A stretch of 64,000 nt of DNA, taken from the NCBI GenBank assembly GCA_963971305.1, contig OZ020303.1:60326867-60390866 (forward strand), read 5' to 3'. The position numbers and the translations under genes were made by a program. Below the pieces are notes generated by a model that was given only the letters and a program-made list of their open reading frames with translations, was not told the DNA's origin and ran no database searches. The DNA comes from Arcuatula senhousia (taxonomy: Eukaryota > Mollusca > Bivalvia > Mytilida > Mytilidae). Of the stretch, positions 11,406-22,346 are shown one piece after another (within the stretch, counting starts at the first letter, position 1; every line of letters starts with the position of its first letter).

Positions 11406-11944
11406 TAACTTTTTGCCGGGTCAGCAAAATATTCAGTTATGATGCATATGTTTTGGGAAGTAACATTTAAAACATTACAATGAAAGGCAAACAATTAAGG
11501 TATCGAAAGATAATCACTTCAAATCCAAAAGAAGGATACATATTCAGATGCCAAAGTGTATTAACTTAGAACAAAACGGCTGATATTTCGCCTACGTTTC
11601 CCGTCTATGCAATTGCTTTCAATCTACATTGCAATTCAAGGAAATAATTGATGCATCAAATTAAAATGTATCTAATACCAACTTAATCTGTTCCTGGGAT
11701 AGGTTTTGATTTGTTTTATCATGATTAGTACTGAAATATTGTCGACTGGTTGTAAAATGCACAGCAATTACATATAATGCACTTAAATTGATTTTCACAG
11801 TATGTGAAAAATATATTTTTTTTTCTCAACATTTAAAATCTTTTACAAAATATCAACTTTGTTTGTCACAATTAGTAAGTGTGATTTATTAATTCCGTAA
11901 ATAATTTCATCCTGGAAACGCTAAAGTAACGGTAATTTAATCAT
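11406..11944. other. AT-rich sequence, no feature recognised
   Basis: No coding or structural signal seen. Confidence 0.4.
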
Positions 11945-11977
11945 AAAGTGTTTGGTATTTTCAATATTTTTGGTAGA

Positions 11978-12021
11978 GCGCCTCTGATGAGTCTTGAATA
12001 TACGAAACGCGCGTCAGGCGT
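11978..12021 (+). ncRNA. Hammerhead ribozyme motif, stem II weakened
   Basis: Stem I 11978-11983 with 12016-12021, CTGATGA at 11984-11990, GAAA at 12004-12007 and GTC ending at 12015 are all conserved. Stem II (11991-12003) has a C-T mismatch where the copy at 8680 has a C-G pair, so only the outer two pairs and one inner pair remain. Activity may be reduced. Confidence 0.7.
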
Positions 12022-12061
12022 AGCAAAATTTATTGTCTTGAACTTTGTTGTCATTTTATCA

Positions 12062-13060
12062 AACCATTGTTAATTAAGAAATAGTGTACTTCGTGGTAAA
12101 ATAGAGAGAAAGACGCCCTATCCCGACCTAAACTTTCGTGAATAGACTGATTTCAGCACAAAGAAATGGTTAGTTATTTAGTTATTTAGTTTATATATAC
12201 TATGACATAAACTTCATAATTTTTCTATTCCACTTTGATCGAATATTTATGATTGGTTAAGATTTTAATTACCGACCAGGTTTTTTTTCTCAAATCATAA
12301 ATCAGTGGCGGATCCGGGGGTGTTCCGGGGATTTGAACCCCCCTTTACGGAGAAAATTTTGTTAATTTTGTGTTGATTTTCTCATAAATTAGTCTGCTAC
12401 CCCCCTCCTTTTCTTCCGATTTAACCAGTTTATGGACGATCGTCTCTTTACGAAAATTTCTGGATCCACCCCAGCAAAATGTACTTCAGTTGTGCACGAA
12501 AATAACAGTTTCAAAATATTGTCAAATGATCATAGTATTATGTACTAAAAACTTGTTATAAATTGTCTGTCAGGAGAGAAAAACTAGATATATGTCAAAG
12601 TCAGCAACGGTAACAGCGGTATCATCGATCTGGGTGGTCGTTTTGCCATCCTTGTTCGAGTTTTTTGGGTAGAGTGCATCTTTTTCGACACTGATTGTGA
12701 TTTAAATGCTGCTGATGAGTGTTTATTCCTTGAATTATGCATATACAGCATAACGAAATTAGGAGCGGAACCAAGGGGATATATACCCAAAGGGCCGGGG
12801 TATTTTCGAAAAGGGGGAGTCCTCATGATGGCCACCCCCTGGATCCACCACTTAAGCACCCCTCTCCTCTTTCGGAAAAATTGGTTAGATATATAGGAAA
12901 TCTTAAAACCATGAGGAGAGTTAGCCCCTTTTAGAAAGAAGCAGAGGTACCAATGAGGCACCCGAATGTCAAAGTCCGAAAGGGCAGAGGTAAAATCTAG
13001 TATACACAACCAAGGACAGGACAAAAAAACAGACAACATATAAAACACGTTCACACAAAA
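12062..13060. other. Mosaic of repeat fragments, no gene
   Basis: Holds a 'tggcggatccgggggtg' repeat fragment (about 12305-12475), an inverted fragment of the 388-bp repeat (about 12655-12765), and GC-richer text at 12770-12940. The 156-codon ORF on the - strand (12584-13054) crosses these fragments and is not a credible gene. Confidence 0.45.
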
Positions 13061-13064
13061 AACA

Positions 13065-13465
13065 ACTGAAGATCAATTGACAACGCGACCTCTAGTCGTA
13101 ATAAGAGTGAACGCAGGTGCTCAGGAAGAAAAACCGGCTCCTGCCTGCTATAGCACATCCGTCGCGCTGCCAATTTCCAATTCAGCGTGTCAAATCTGGT
13201 AAAGGAAGACAAAACAAAACACTATGACAAACCAACATCTGCACTCGTCTGAGAGATCGAAATCCCATATTTGTCTACCGTAAAATTTCTTGAGTGACGA
13301 CAGCAACCGAGAAGCAACACACCCTGTGTTAGCAATTTCGATGTCAGACGTCTGCCAAGGAAATCGACATAATTCCCGAAAGCTCTGGAGTAACAAATCA
13401 ATTGTGACACGTAAACTCCATAAGCTGGAGCGGACGGAATGTTGCTCCACAAGAAGGAAAAGTTG
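13065..13465 (-). pseudogene. LINE reverse-transcriptase C-terminal remnant
   Basis: Two overlapping - strand frames encode SNIPSAPAYGVYVSQLICYS, then an 'LLTQG' block and 'FTVDKYGISIS', split by frameshifts. Text of the form SNIPSSPAYGVYxSQLIRYAR..FLxR..LLTxKLLxQGY..FKKFYGRxxDLVxKY is, as I recall it, the C-terminal end of reverse-transcriptase proteins common in mollusc genomes. The 3' flank ('gtgctatagcaggcagg' in sense) is shared with the copy at 14690-15190. Confidence 0.6.
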
Positions 13466-14170
13466 ACAATTGGAAAGTTGAAGTTATCACGTTTGTCAAA
13501 GAGCTTTGTTGAAAGTGTTCCTTGAAAAATCTGCCACTGGAAAGTAACAATTTAATTGACAACCATAATTGCACCCTGCATCACGAATCATAAATGCAGC
13601 AATAATACAAAATGAAAAAAAAATATGTCTGATCTCGCAACGTTTGGGGCGGACGGACGAACACTTGTGCCTCCTACTGTCGTTGGTTGGGCATAAGAAG
13701 AAATAAGAAATGGGTGATATACCAAGTCGGAAAGGAAAACATAATATATATCCAGCAATGAAATGGCTCAACGGAGGGATTTCGACTCTTCCGGTGCCAC
13801 AAAAAGTCACTATACACTCAAATTATTGATGTAGACTCATAATTTTCACTTTTCTTTTTAAAAACTGGCTAAATCTGTTCTCCTGACTCCCGTAAGGGGT
13901 TCGACAACAGTAAACTTAACAAATATTAACCCAAAAATGTTGCTCTGAAAACAATAACAACAAATAAAGACAATCAAACAATATATAAATACAACGGTAA
14001 ACCAAAAGCAAACAAACAAACAAACAATCACAAAAAGAACAGGAAAAACAACAACAAAACTTGTTGAATTTTAACTCTATATTGCATTAATTCCAACGTT
14101 ATGCTACCAGTCATTTGCATTTGACAACCTGTTTTTGTATGTGCTCCTTATATTTATGCGTTATCTTTAG
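13466..14170. other. No gene recognised; low-complexity stretch
   Basis: An ORF at 13496-13810 (-) has no recognisable domain. From about 13950 to 14060 the sequence is a poor-complexity CAAACAA/AACAACAA run. Confidence 0.4.
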
Positions 14171-14428
14171 GGGACCGACCATGGCCCTTCACTTGAAGAA
14201 AAAGACCTTTTTGAATTTGATTTTGATTGAAAAAAAAATCTTCAGATAATGTTACTAAAAAAAAATTGAAGAAGGGTTTATACCATATAAACTAATGCTA
14301 ATGATTAAAACAGATTTTGTCACGACGCATTTAGAAAATAAACCTTTTTGTTGCGCTCTGCACCGTAAAAAATTTGTGACGAGAACAAATATCCAAGACC
14401 CACTTTTATGTTATATGGTCGGTCCCCT
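14171..14428. mobile_element. Small MITE with GGGGACCGACCAT termini
   Basis: Terminal inverted repeats of at least 13 bp (GGGGACCGACCAT at the left, its complement at the right), 258 bp in total and non-coding. A target duplication could not be fixed: the flanks read TTTA and TTTT. Confidence 0.6.
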
Positions 14429-14689
14429 TTTCAAAAGTGTAGTGTGTCTCTGATGAATAATGATTGACGAATCCCACACAAGACGCGCTCAATTAACCTC
14501 GAAACATCATTCTGTAATACTGTCTGGAGAGTCAGCAGACAAATTAAGAGGGTTTCTTGTTTTTGTTTGTTTGTTTTTATTTTGTTTGCTTGTTCGTTCG
14601 TTCGTTTTCAATCTATTGCCCTATACAAGGGGAATTATGAATTTACACATGATACAAGCACATTTTTCATATCTTGTCCTTTATCTTGC

Positions 14690-15200
14690 CAAAATGACAG
14701 ATAACTTTGAAATGTTATGGAGATTACGTACCACAATTGATTCGTTACTGCAGAGCTTGCGGGCGGGAACTTCATCGATTTCCTCAAGGAAGAGCGTCAC
14801 ATTTGACACAAAAATTACTAACACAGGGTTATGTTGCTCCTCGGTTGATGTCTTCATTCAAGATATTTTACGGTAGACACCATGATCTCGTAGACAAAAA
14901 TGGGATTTCTATCTCTCAGATGAGTGCAAATGTTGGTTTGTCGTAGGGTTTTGTTTTGTCTTTCTTTACCGGATTTGACACACTAAATTGGTAATTAGCA
15001 ATGCGACGGGTGTGCTATAGCAGGCAGGAACCGCTTACTATTCCGGAGCACCTGAGTTCACTCTTGTTACGACTTGAGTTCGTATTGTTGATTTCTGTTC
15101 GGTTTATTTTGTGTTTTTTTAATGTTTTTCCTTGCTGTTATTTTTGGTGTTTACCGGTTTTTGTCGTTGTCCATTTGTACTGTTGAAACTAGAATGCCCA
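14690..15200 (+). pseudogene. LINE reverse-transcriptase C-terminal remnant with 3' flank
   Basis: The ORF at 14707-14946 reads YVPQLIRYCRACG ... LTQKLLTQGYV ... FKIFYGRHHDLVDKNGISIS, a clearer copy of the RT C-terminal block seen at 13065-13465 (-). It lacks the upstream RT domain. The following 250 bp, with TGCTATAGCAGGCAGGAACC and 'gagttcactcttgtt', is the shared 3' region also present at 44510-44715 (-), 46400-46470 (-) and 13080-13180 (-). Confidence 0.65.
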
Positions 15201-16059
15201 ATTGGTGCCTCGTTGCTTCTTTTAAACCCGAAGTTTTAAAATTAGACTTTAGAACGACTTTAGAACGACTACTTGTTCTGTGTTGCATTTCGACATTGCT
15301 CTAATGTGGTGTGTTGTCGGTATATTTTTCATTGTCTTGGTTGCCTTCAAGAAGAGTTAATAATTAAACTACCCGTCATAGATTTAGTTTTTTACTTTTG
15401 TCTTAACTTTTGACTCTCTTCTTTTATTTTGCTTTCCTTTTGGTTATCGTTTTATTTCATTAAGGGGGGTAATGGCGAAATTGGAAATAAAAAGACAAGA
15501 TGCCATTAATCAGGAGCGAAGCAAGGCGCATTTTGTGTTGTAGTTGTTGCGTTTATTGAAAAAAAAAACTAACACATTTTTTGTCAGTTTTGGTGGGGGT
15601 GGGGGCCCAGTACGCCTTTCCTTGTATCCGTGCGGCTGCAAAAGGGGCAAATGCATGCTTCCCATGTCGAATCTTTCAAAACTAGTATCAAAAAAGTATC
15701 CTCCATAAAATAGAAAGCAGCAAATTCAATAAAAATGATATTTATCCCTTCAAAACAAAAACAAAACAAAAACGTGGCGGAGGCAGATTTCATTTTGTGA
15801 TTTATATTCTCGAGGTTAATGTAAGAGCTCTGAAGACATTGACTTGGACAAGAATTGATTGATTATCATTAGAACTGAAAAATCAATAGAAAAATTCTAA
15901 AGCTCTTAGTAAAAATGCCCCAAATTTCTTTAATAGAAACAAATTGTAAGAGTCTTCTAGGGAAAAAATTAAATATAGGGGTCATAGAAAAGTATTTCGT
16001 GTAAATTTTTACGTAACTTTAAAGTATTACATTCGGACGACCAATGATTCATCGGTTAT
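15201..16059. other. AT-rich sequence, no feature recognised
   Basis: No gene seen. The ORF at 15584-15793 (-) has no recognisable content. Confidence 0.4.
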
Positions 16060-16246
16060 TTCAAACTAAATGTACAATATTTTGATCGCATGTTAAATTA
16101 GTATGATTTACATAAGAAAAATTGATTATATAAAATAAAAGTTAAACAAGGACTCCATATCCCATAATCCAAAAATATATAAAATCTAACGCACATGCGT
16201 ATTTGTTCTCTCTATATAATCATGTTTTCGCCAGGAAGCTAAAATA
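16060..16246 (+). promoter_or_regulatory. Displaced 5' region (promoter block) of gene copy 1
   Basis: This stretch aligns with 53640-53790, directly upstream of gene copy 2. Shared text includes AAGGACT-CATATCCCA and the identical block ACGCACATGCGTATTTGTTC (16190-16209 here, 53736-53755 in copy 2). In copy 2 the block lies about 70 bp before the 5' UTR splice donor. Here the 16.4 kb transposon intervenes. The ACGCACATGCGT core resembles, but does not match, an NRF1-type palindrome. Promoter function is inferred from position and conservation only. Confidence 0.6.
16241..16246. repeat. Target site duplication AAAATA (left)
   Basis: Identical to 32682-32687 directly after the right terminus. 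Six bp, perfect. Confidence 0.8.
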
Positions 16247-16614
16247 TATGGAACGCCACAGCTGTCTTATGTTGAATTATTTATTATATGCTGTGGTTCC
16301 ATTATTATATGATGTGGGTCTATTATTATATGATGTGGTTTCGTTATTATATGCTCTGGTTTTGTTATTATATGCTGTGGTTCCATTATTATATGATGTG
16401 GTTCCGTTATTATATGCTGTGGTTTCATTATTATATGCTGTGGTTTTGTTATTATATGCTGTGGTTCCATTATTATATGATGTGGTTCCGTTATTTTATG
16501 CTGTGGGTTTATTATTATATGCTGTGGTTCCATTATTATATGCTGTGGGTTTATTATTATATGATGTGGTTCTGTTATTATATGCTGTGGTTGCGTTATT
16601 ATATGCTGTGGTTC
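16247..16614. repeat. Left terminal inverted repeat including a 16-unit 21-bp minisatellite
   Basis: After the 34-bp unique terminus, sixteen 21-bp units of the form ATTATATGCTGTGGTTCCATT run to 16614. Because 21 is a multiple of three and most units lack stops, long ORFs appear on both strands (16203-16730, 16267-16656, 16288-16653). These are by-products. Confidence 0.85.
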
Positions 16615-17040
16615 AGATTTTTCATAGCATTTGTTTGTTTGACTGCCTCTTGACAAAAGCCAGGATAAGAATAATAAAAATATATATTTTTATATTTTTC
16701 ATCAGATTTGCATCTTATTTCAATATCTAGGATAGCAAAAAATAAATGTGTCAAACTTAAGCATCTTAGTCCACGATCACTTTTGTGTCAATGGGCTTTA
16801 CAGAGCCCTCATTTTTCTAAACTGTTATAGATATTGATATATAATTGGTATATGAATCTATCGCTATGATTTTCACATCAAGTTAAAATGTGGTTCTTTG
16901 TCAATTGAAATTATAATTGGGTTAATATCATGGGCCTTGGAGTAAGAAAATTTTCGTAAAATATTAAGTAAGAATTTCATAGAAGTCCATTGATTTTTCA
17001 CAAATTATGCTCTTGGACATGAATTTTCCTGGTACATGTA
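16615..17040. other. AT-rich transposon interior, no feature recognised
   Basis: No coding or structural signal seen. Confidence 0.4.
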
Positions 17041-17400
17041 TTGTCATGCAATATTTTCCATTTGGCCTAAAACGAAATGTTAGTATGGTAGTTAGTGTAG
17101 CTAATTTAGTAAAAAGTGTTTTGTTTTTAGATTAGTAAGCAGTAATAGTGCAGGTGTTTTGTTTTACTTATATTGTATAAAAAGATTAGTAAGCAGTTAG
17201 TATAGGTGTTTTATTTTACTTATTCTATAGAAGGATTGATAAGCAGTGAGCTGGTTAGTGTAGGTAATTTAGTACATTTTTGTACAAATGTTTTGTTTTA
17301 CTTATTTTTATAGTTAGTGTAGTTAATTTAGTAAAAGTTTTTGTTGCACTTAATATCATCTGTAAAAGTGTTAGTTTTAATAGTCTCATTATTTTTCTCA
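17041..17400 (+). repeat. Degenerate tandem repeat (TTAGTGTAG...TTTTGTTTTACTTAT)
   Basis: About four loose units in which 'tagtgtagctaatttagta', 'gtgttttgttttacttat' and 'gattagtaagcag' recur at intervals of 60-90 bp. Confidence 0.5.
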
Positions 17401-17616
17401 TACAATTTTATGCCCCACCACAAATATGTATAGATTTACCCTTGTTCGTCCGTACCTATATGCCAAAGTGTATTTAGTCCATTTTATGGTAACATCACAT
17501 GATATCTATAATACTGCATCACAACATTCACTTTAAATAATTCTATGTGATTAACCAACAATCAGTGATTTACATGTTATGCTTGAGTGACTAATGTTAA
17601 ATATTTGATGGTTTTT

Positions 17617-18010
17617 GTCTCCCGTCGCAACACGGAGCGGGGACATAGAAATGCTGGGCGTCCGTCCGTCACACTTTTTTGCGTAACAGATTTTTCAGCT
17701 ACTATTAACCTTAGGCTTTCGATATTTGGTATGCAGCTTAAGGTAGGGGTCTCATACGGTAGGATGCGTTTTCAGGTCTGTCGCTTACCTAATTCCTGTT
17801 TATCAAGCCGACTTATAATTTTTATAGGGTCAAAATGGACAATTTTTCGTAACAGATATCTCAGCTACTATTATACATATACTTTCGATATTTGGTATGC
17901 GCTTGAGGTAAGGGTCTAACATGTTGGGATGCGTTTTACCTACTTCCTGTTTAGCGAGCGGACTTAGAATTTTTTACGCTCGGCGGGGGACTCAGGAATT
18001 CTGTTCTTGT
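17617..18010 (+). repeat. GTCCCCCGCCG-type hairpin-headed repeat
   Basis: The left hairpin GTCTCCCGTCGCAACACGGA (with CGGGGAC) starts at 17617, followed by CGTCCGTCCGTC. The right end, GCTCGGCGGGGGAC at about 17977-17992, is inverted relative to the left. The body holds two ~190-bp units sharing 'ttcgatatttggtatgc'. Same family as 35524-36110 and 56848-59365. Confidence 0.65.
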
Positions 18011-18043
18011 TTTAATATTTCTCCAGAGGGGATCTTTATATGA

Positions 18044-18240
18044 TAATCCTTGATTTAGTTTAAATCATTGGCATTTTTGTTTTCATGGGCCAATAATGGC
18101 AATTGCAAGACGACAAGCAGCACCTTAGGGCTGTGTTAGAGGCTGCTGGGCGTTTTTTATTGCGGACTATGAATTACTGTTTGGTTGTGGAGTTTTGTCA
18201 TGTACACTTATTCGTTATCTCATGATTGTCTATCTATGCA
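18044..18240 (+). repeat. Dispersed repeat ('gaggctgctggcggttgt' family)
   Basis: A decayed copy. Better copies lie at about 37810-38020, 55605-55800 and 61975-62190. Confidence 0.5.
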
Positions 18241-18268
18241 TGATATCCATATAATATTTGACCGTAGT

Positions 18269-18782
18269 GGTGTTTGTGACCTATATTTTATGCTTGAGAG
18301 ATTTTGGTTGAATTTTTAGTTTAAGGCAATTTCTAACACCTACATGTATGCATGATATCTTTATATTTTATTTCACCATAGGGAACATTTCATATACATT
18401 CACTCAATATTATAAAAAATACTAAGACAAAAGTCAGGGCATCTGTGTCTTTTAGACTCATCATCTAGTTTGACTCAAATATTGTCTCTTTCAAAAAAAT
18501 CTAGTGATTACCTTTATGAGTTCTCCTTAAATCACCGCCAATTAGGTGTTTGTGACCTATATTTTATGCTTGAGAGATTTTGGTTGAATTTTTAGTTTAT
18601 AAGGCAATTTCTAACACCTACATGTATGCATGATATCTTTATATTTTATTTCACCATAGTGAACATTTCATATACATTCACTCAATATTATAAAAAATAC
18701 TAAGACAAAAGTCAGGGCATCTGTGTCTTTTAGACTCATCATCTAGTTTGACTCAAATATTGTCTCTTTCAAAAAAATCTAG
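18269..18782 (+). repeat. Direct repeat of ~235 bp, two near-identical copies
   Basis: Copies at 18269-18503 and 18545-18782 differ by a 2-bp insertion and a few substitutions and are separated by about 40 bp. Confidence 0.8.
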
Positions 18783-18888
18783 TCAGATTTTGTCCTTTTT
18801 GACAAATATTGATCTAGTCAGGTTGAACCAGAGCTTGTGATAATTGTAATTTACATATGTTAGAAAGCAGTTGTTTTTATTACTTTCA

Positions 18889-19922
18889 TTTTTAGCTCAC
18901 CTGACCGGAAGGGTCATGTGAGCTATTGCCATCACTTGGCGTCCATCCATCGTCCGTAAACTTTTTCAAAGCTTAACTCTTCTAACACCATACACCTGAC
19001 TTCAACCAAACTTGGCACAGTTGTTTTGGTAGCATTATTGCTACAAAACTATCGTTTGGAGTTTTGATTTGTCGAAAAACATGGCTGCGGTGGCTAAAAA
19101 TAGAACATAGGGGTGAATTGCAGTTTTTTGCAAATAACTCAAAAACTGTGACAGATATCAAAATTATGGTAAAAGGTCAAAGTGTTCAGTACCTCAAGAT
19201 CTACCTGCCCTGAAATTTACAAGAACATCCAACTACCGATATAGGAGTTGCCCTTTTTCTGGATTTTTTTTCAAAATTTTGCACTTATATAGCCCTATAT
19301 CTTAAAATTTCATGTGGTTAAGCACCATAATTTCTTCAAAGTATGTGTATCTATGTAGTTCAGGTGAGTGATTCAGCTTTCAATGGCCTATAGAATGACA
19401 ATTTTGGAGGAAGGGAAAAGCTGTTACTTGCATAAATGTTCAGCTCATTAAGCTCTACAAAAGTCTCCACTGGGTCAAATTCAAAGTTGTCACACAATCC
19501 CTTTTAGTGTTATGGCCCCATAAATTTGAAAAATAGTGTTTTTGGACTATAGAATGAAAAGTATTGCAGATAGAGAAAAGCTGTTGTTTGATTTAATGTG
19601 CAGTTAATTAAGCTCTACCACAATCTCCATTTGGTGGAAATTGTCTTGGGGCTCCTTTTAGGGTTTTTTGGCCCCTTAAATGGAAACAATAGTGTTTTCT
19701 GTCTGTAGAATGAAAGGTATTGCAGATAGAAAAAGACTGTTGCTTGCTTAAATGTTCAGCTCATTTAGCTCTTCGAAATTCTCCATAGCGTGGCCCCTTG
19801 TAGGGGTTATTGTCCTTTAAATGCAAAATATAGTGTTTTCCGTCTATAGAAAGGAAGGTATTGAAGCCAGATAAAAGCTGTTGCTTGCTTAAATGTTCAG
19901 CTGGTTAAGCTGCTGTCTGAAG
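18889..19922 (+). repeat. Hairpin-type GCTCACCTG repeat with internal ~150-bp units
   Basis: The left hairpin AGCTCACCTGACCGGAAGGG (closing with TCATGTGAGCT) and 'ggcgtccatccatcgtccg' mark the start. Internal units share 'attgcagatagagaaaagct' and 'aaatgttcagctcatttagc'. The right hairpin is not present. Confidence 0.6.
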
Positions 19923-19926
19923 AAAG

Positions 19927-20540
19927 TTATCTCTGATGCATAAACAAAAATAAAACAAACATGATGCAGTGATAAGTTTCAAATTTTCCTGCTTTTAACC
20001 AAACCTCTCTTGCTAATAATGCATACCCATTTATAACTAAGGGGGGAATGAAAACTCTTTGTAAGGTTTGGCATTATTGGGCCTCAGCTTTAATAAGGGT
20101 TTACAATAATAAATATGAATGACTTCTCATATATCATATAAATCTAGATAATCAATAAATAATCAATAGATAATCAATAAATAATCAATAGATAATCGAT
20201 AAAATAAATTCCACCGTGGGATGCACGGGTGGTTAAAGAAATGATATTTTCAGATAATATATAATAAACATAAAATATCAACATTCAATGATCAGATAAA
20301 TGGTTACCGAATATTGTGAATGGCAACCAGAAATCAATACAAATATTATACAAATATGCAGAATAATTTGGCGTCACCGTGGGATACACGGGTGAATAAT
20401 ATTTAAGACCGAAACCCCTTAAGAACCACCGTGGGATACACAGATGGCTGAATCAAAGAAATTTTGGATTACTGTGGTATACACGGTTGAAGAGACCAAA
20501 ACCCCTTAAAATGTTCTTTAAGTTCACGAAGCAGCGAATC
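19927..20540 (+). repeat. ~610-bp direct repeat, copy A
   Basis: From TTATCTCTGATGCATAAAC to 'cacgaagcagcgaat'. Nearly identical to copy B at 21571-22180 except for an 8-bp difference near 20030. It contains four spaced variants of CACCGTGGGATACACGGGTG (about 20211, 20375, 20428 and 20472), each an imperfect palindrome. There are no coding ORFs. No primer-binding or polypurine sequence was found beside it, so LTR status is not supported. Confidence 0.75.
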
Positions 20541-21393
20541 ATTAAAGCACACATATAACGACATATCGGTGTTGAAATTTCTAAACGGTTCCAAAGCACA
20601 TAACTTTCTCTTTGATTTCCGACTATTTCTTATATAAAACATCTTTTACATGCGTTGAGATATCAGTATTTAAAACTATTCACGGAGAGAATGAACGCTG
20701 ATAATTTTCCTCATTCAACAAGCAAACAGCTGAAAGTTCTTGCGTTGTTCAGAATACGGCACACTTCATGTTGTGAGTTAATTTTATAAGTTGTTATTCC
20801 TAGCGGTTCAGACGTTTTATACCTCTTAAAAAAAATAACCATTTCTAACGGTTTGAATTGCACTCCACCTCTGTTATATAGTTCTTATTATGATTTCCAC
20901 TTGATTGGTTGATTGATTGATCCAAAAGATTAATTAGTGGATTGATTGATTGATGTTGCTTGTCCTGGAAAATCTAGCAGCACATATCTGTACGCGATTG
21001 CTTGATCGGTAAAATGTACGAATCCATAATTCTAAACCTCGTACTTAGAGCTTTCCACTTCTCCCGGCTGAATCCTCTGAGAAAAGATTTGACACTTCAA
21101 TCAAAGAAGCCTGCTCCCCAAATCGAGCTCGTGCCAGCTAAAGCATAGGCCATGGATACTTCCACCAATGTTCTTGCATCTGAAAGTATAAATTCTAATC
21201 CCCGGCAGAATCATATTCTAAATAAATTAACTTCTTATCTTATAAACATGTGACTTTATATAGTTAGAAATAATTAAAGTTCACTGAAAAGGACACTTCA
21301 AGTATTTAACAATATTTTAGATATAACTACCAAGTATAGTAAATTAGGCTATCTTATTTCTCCTTTAAAAAAATGGGTGGGAATGTATGTGGT
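20541..21393. other. Spacer between the 610-bp repeats, no gene seen
   Basis: Contains a GATTGATTGATT run near 20900-20955. Otherwise unassigned. Confidence 0.4.
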
Positions 21394-21573
21394 GGGATAA
21401 AAAATTGTATTGCAACCACTTTTACGTCTTGTCTTCAAGAAAATCAATGAAGTAATGACGTCCTTGACATTGTGACGTAACAATTGCAACGACGTAATTT
21501 CTATAAACTAACAACCATTAACAAAAGGTACTTACCGCGATAACCAAATTTAAGTATAACGTACTTAAATTTC
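21394..21573 (+). repeat. 180-bp repeat ending in a perfect hairpin, copy 1
   Basis: Identical or nearly so to 28335-28514. It starts GATAAAAAATTGTATTGCAA and ends with AAATTTAAGTA, a TAACG loop and TACTTAAATTT, an 11-bp perfect stem, followed by CA. The sequences on either side of the two copies are unrelated, so this is a discrete mobile or duplicated unit. Confidence 0.75.
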
Positions 21574-22180
21574 ATTATCTCTGATGCATAAACAAAAATA
21601 AAACAAACATGATGCAGTGATAAGTTTCAAATTTTCCTGCTTTTAACCAAACCTCTCTTGCTAATAATGCATACCCATAAGGGGGGAATGAAAACTCTTT
21701 GTAAGGTTTGGCATTATTGGGCCTCAGCTTTAATAAGGGTTTACAATAATAAATATGAATGACTTCTCATATATCATATAAATCTAGATAATCAATAAAT
21801 AATCAATAGATAATCAATAAATAATCAATAGATAATCGATAAAATAAATTCCACCGTGGGATGCACGGGTGGTTAAAGAAATGATATTTTCAGATAATAT
21901 ATAATAAACATAAAATATCAACATTCAATGATCAGATAAATGGTTACCGAATATTGTGAATGGCAACCAGAAATCAATACAAATATTATACAAATATGCA
22001 GAATAATTTGGCGTCACCGTGGGATACACGGGTGAATAATATTTAAGACCGAAACCCCTTAAGAACCACCGTGGGATACACAGATGGCTGAATCAAAGAA
22101 ATTTTGGATTACTGTGGTATACACGGTTGAAGAGACCAAAACCCCTTAAAATGTTCTTTAAGTTCACGAAGCAGCGAATT
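21571..22180 (+). repeat. ~610-bp direct repeat, copy B
   Basis: See copy A at 19927. It starts immediately after the 180-bp hairpin repeat and ends at 'gcagcgaat' before 'tatgcc'. Confidence 0.75.
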
Positions 22181-22188
22181 ATGCCAAA

Positions 22189-22210
22189 TTGACAGTGAAT
22201 TCACTGTCAA
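22189..22210. other. Perfect 22-bp palindrome
   Basis: TTGACAGTGAA followed by its exact complement TTCACTGTCAA. Position: just after the second 610-bp repeat. Role unknown. Confidence 0.7.
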
Positions 22211-22346
22211 CCGCCACTTAAGTAAGTGCGGAATGCAGCTGCTTCGCGGCTGAGGCCCAGCTGAAAGACCCCCTTTACTTATATAATTACATGCCTTTTT
22301 ACATTAAAACTTAACTAATAATAAGTAATAAGGCATTGTATAATGG

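Noticed and set aside
14460..14876. 138-codon ORF
   Set aside because: It overlaps the LINE remnant in another frame and is otherwise low in information.
16203..16730. Long ORFs of 7-residue repeats on both strands (also 32033-32661)
   Set aside because: They follow from a 21-bp stop-free minisatellite unit in the transposon termini. Several frames on both strands are open at once, which is not the pattern of a real gene.
19927..22180. LTR retrotransposon (610-bp direct repeats)
   Set aside because: No TG..CA ends, primer-binding site, polypurine tract, coding region or target duplication could be found.
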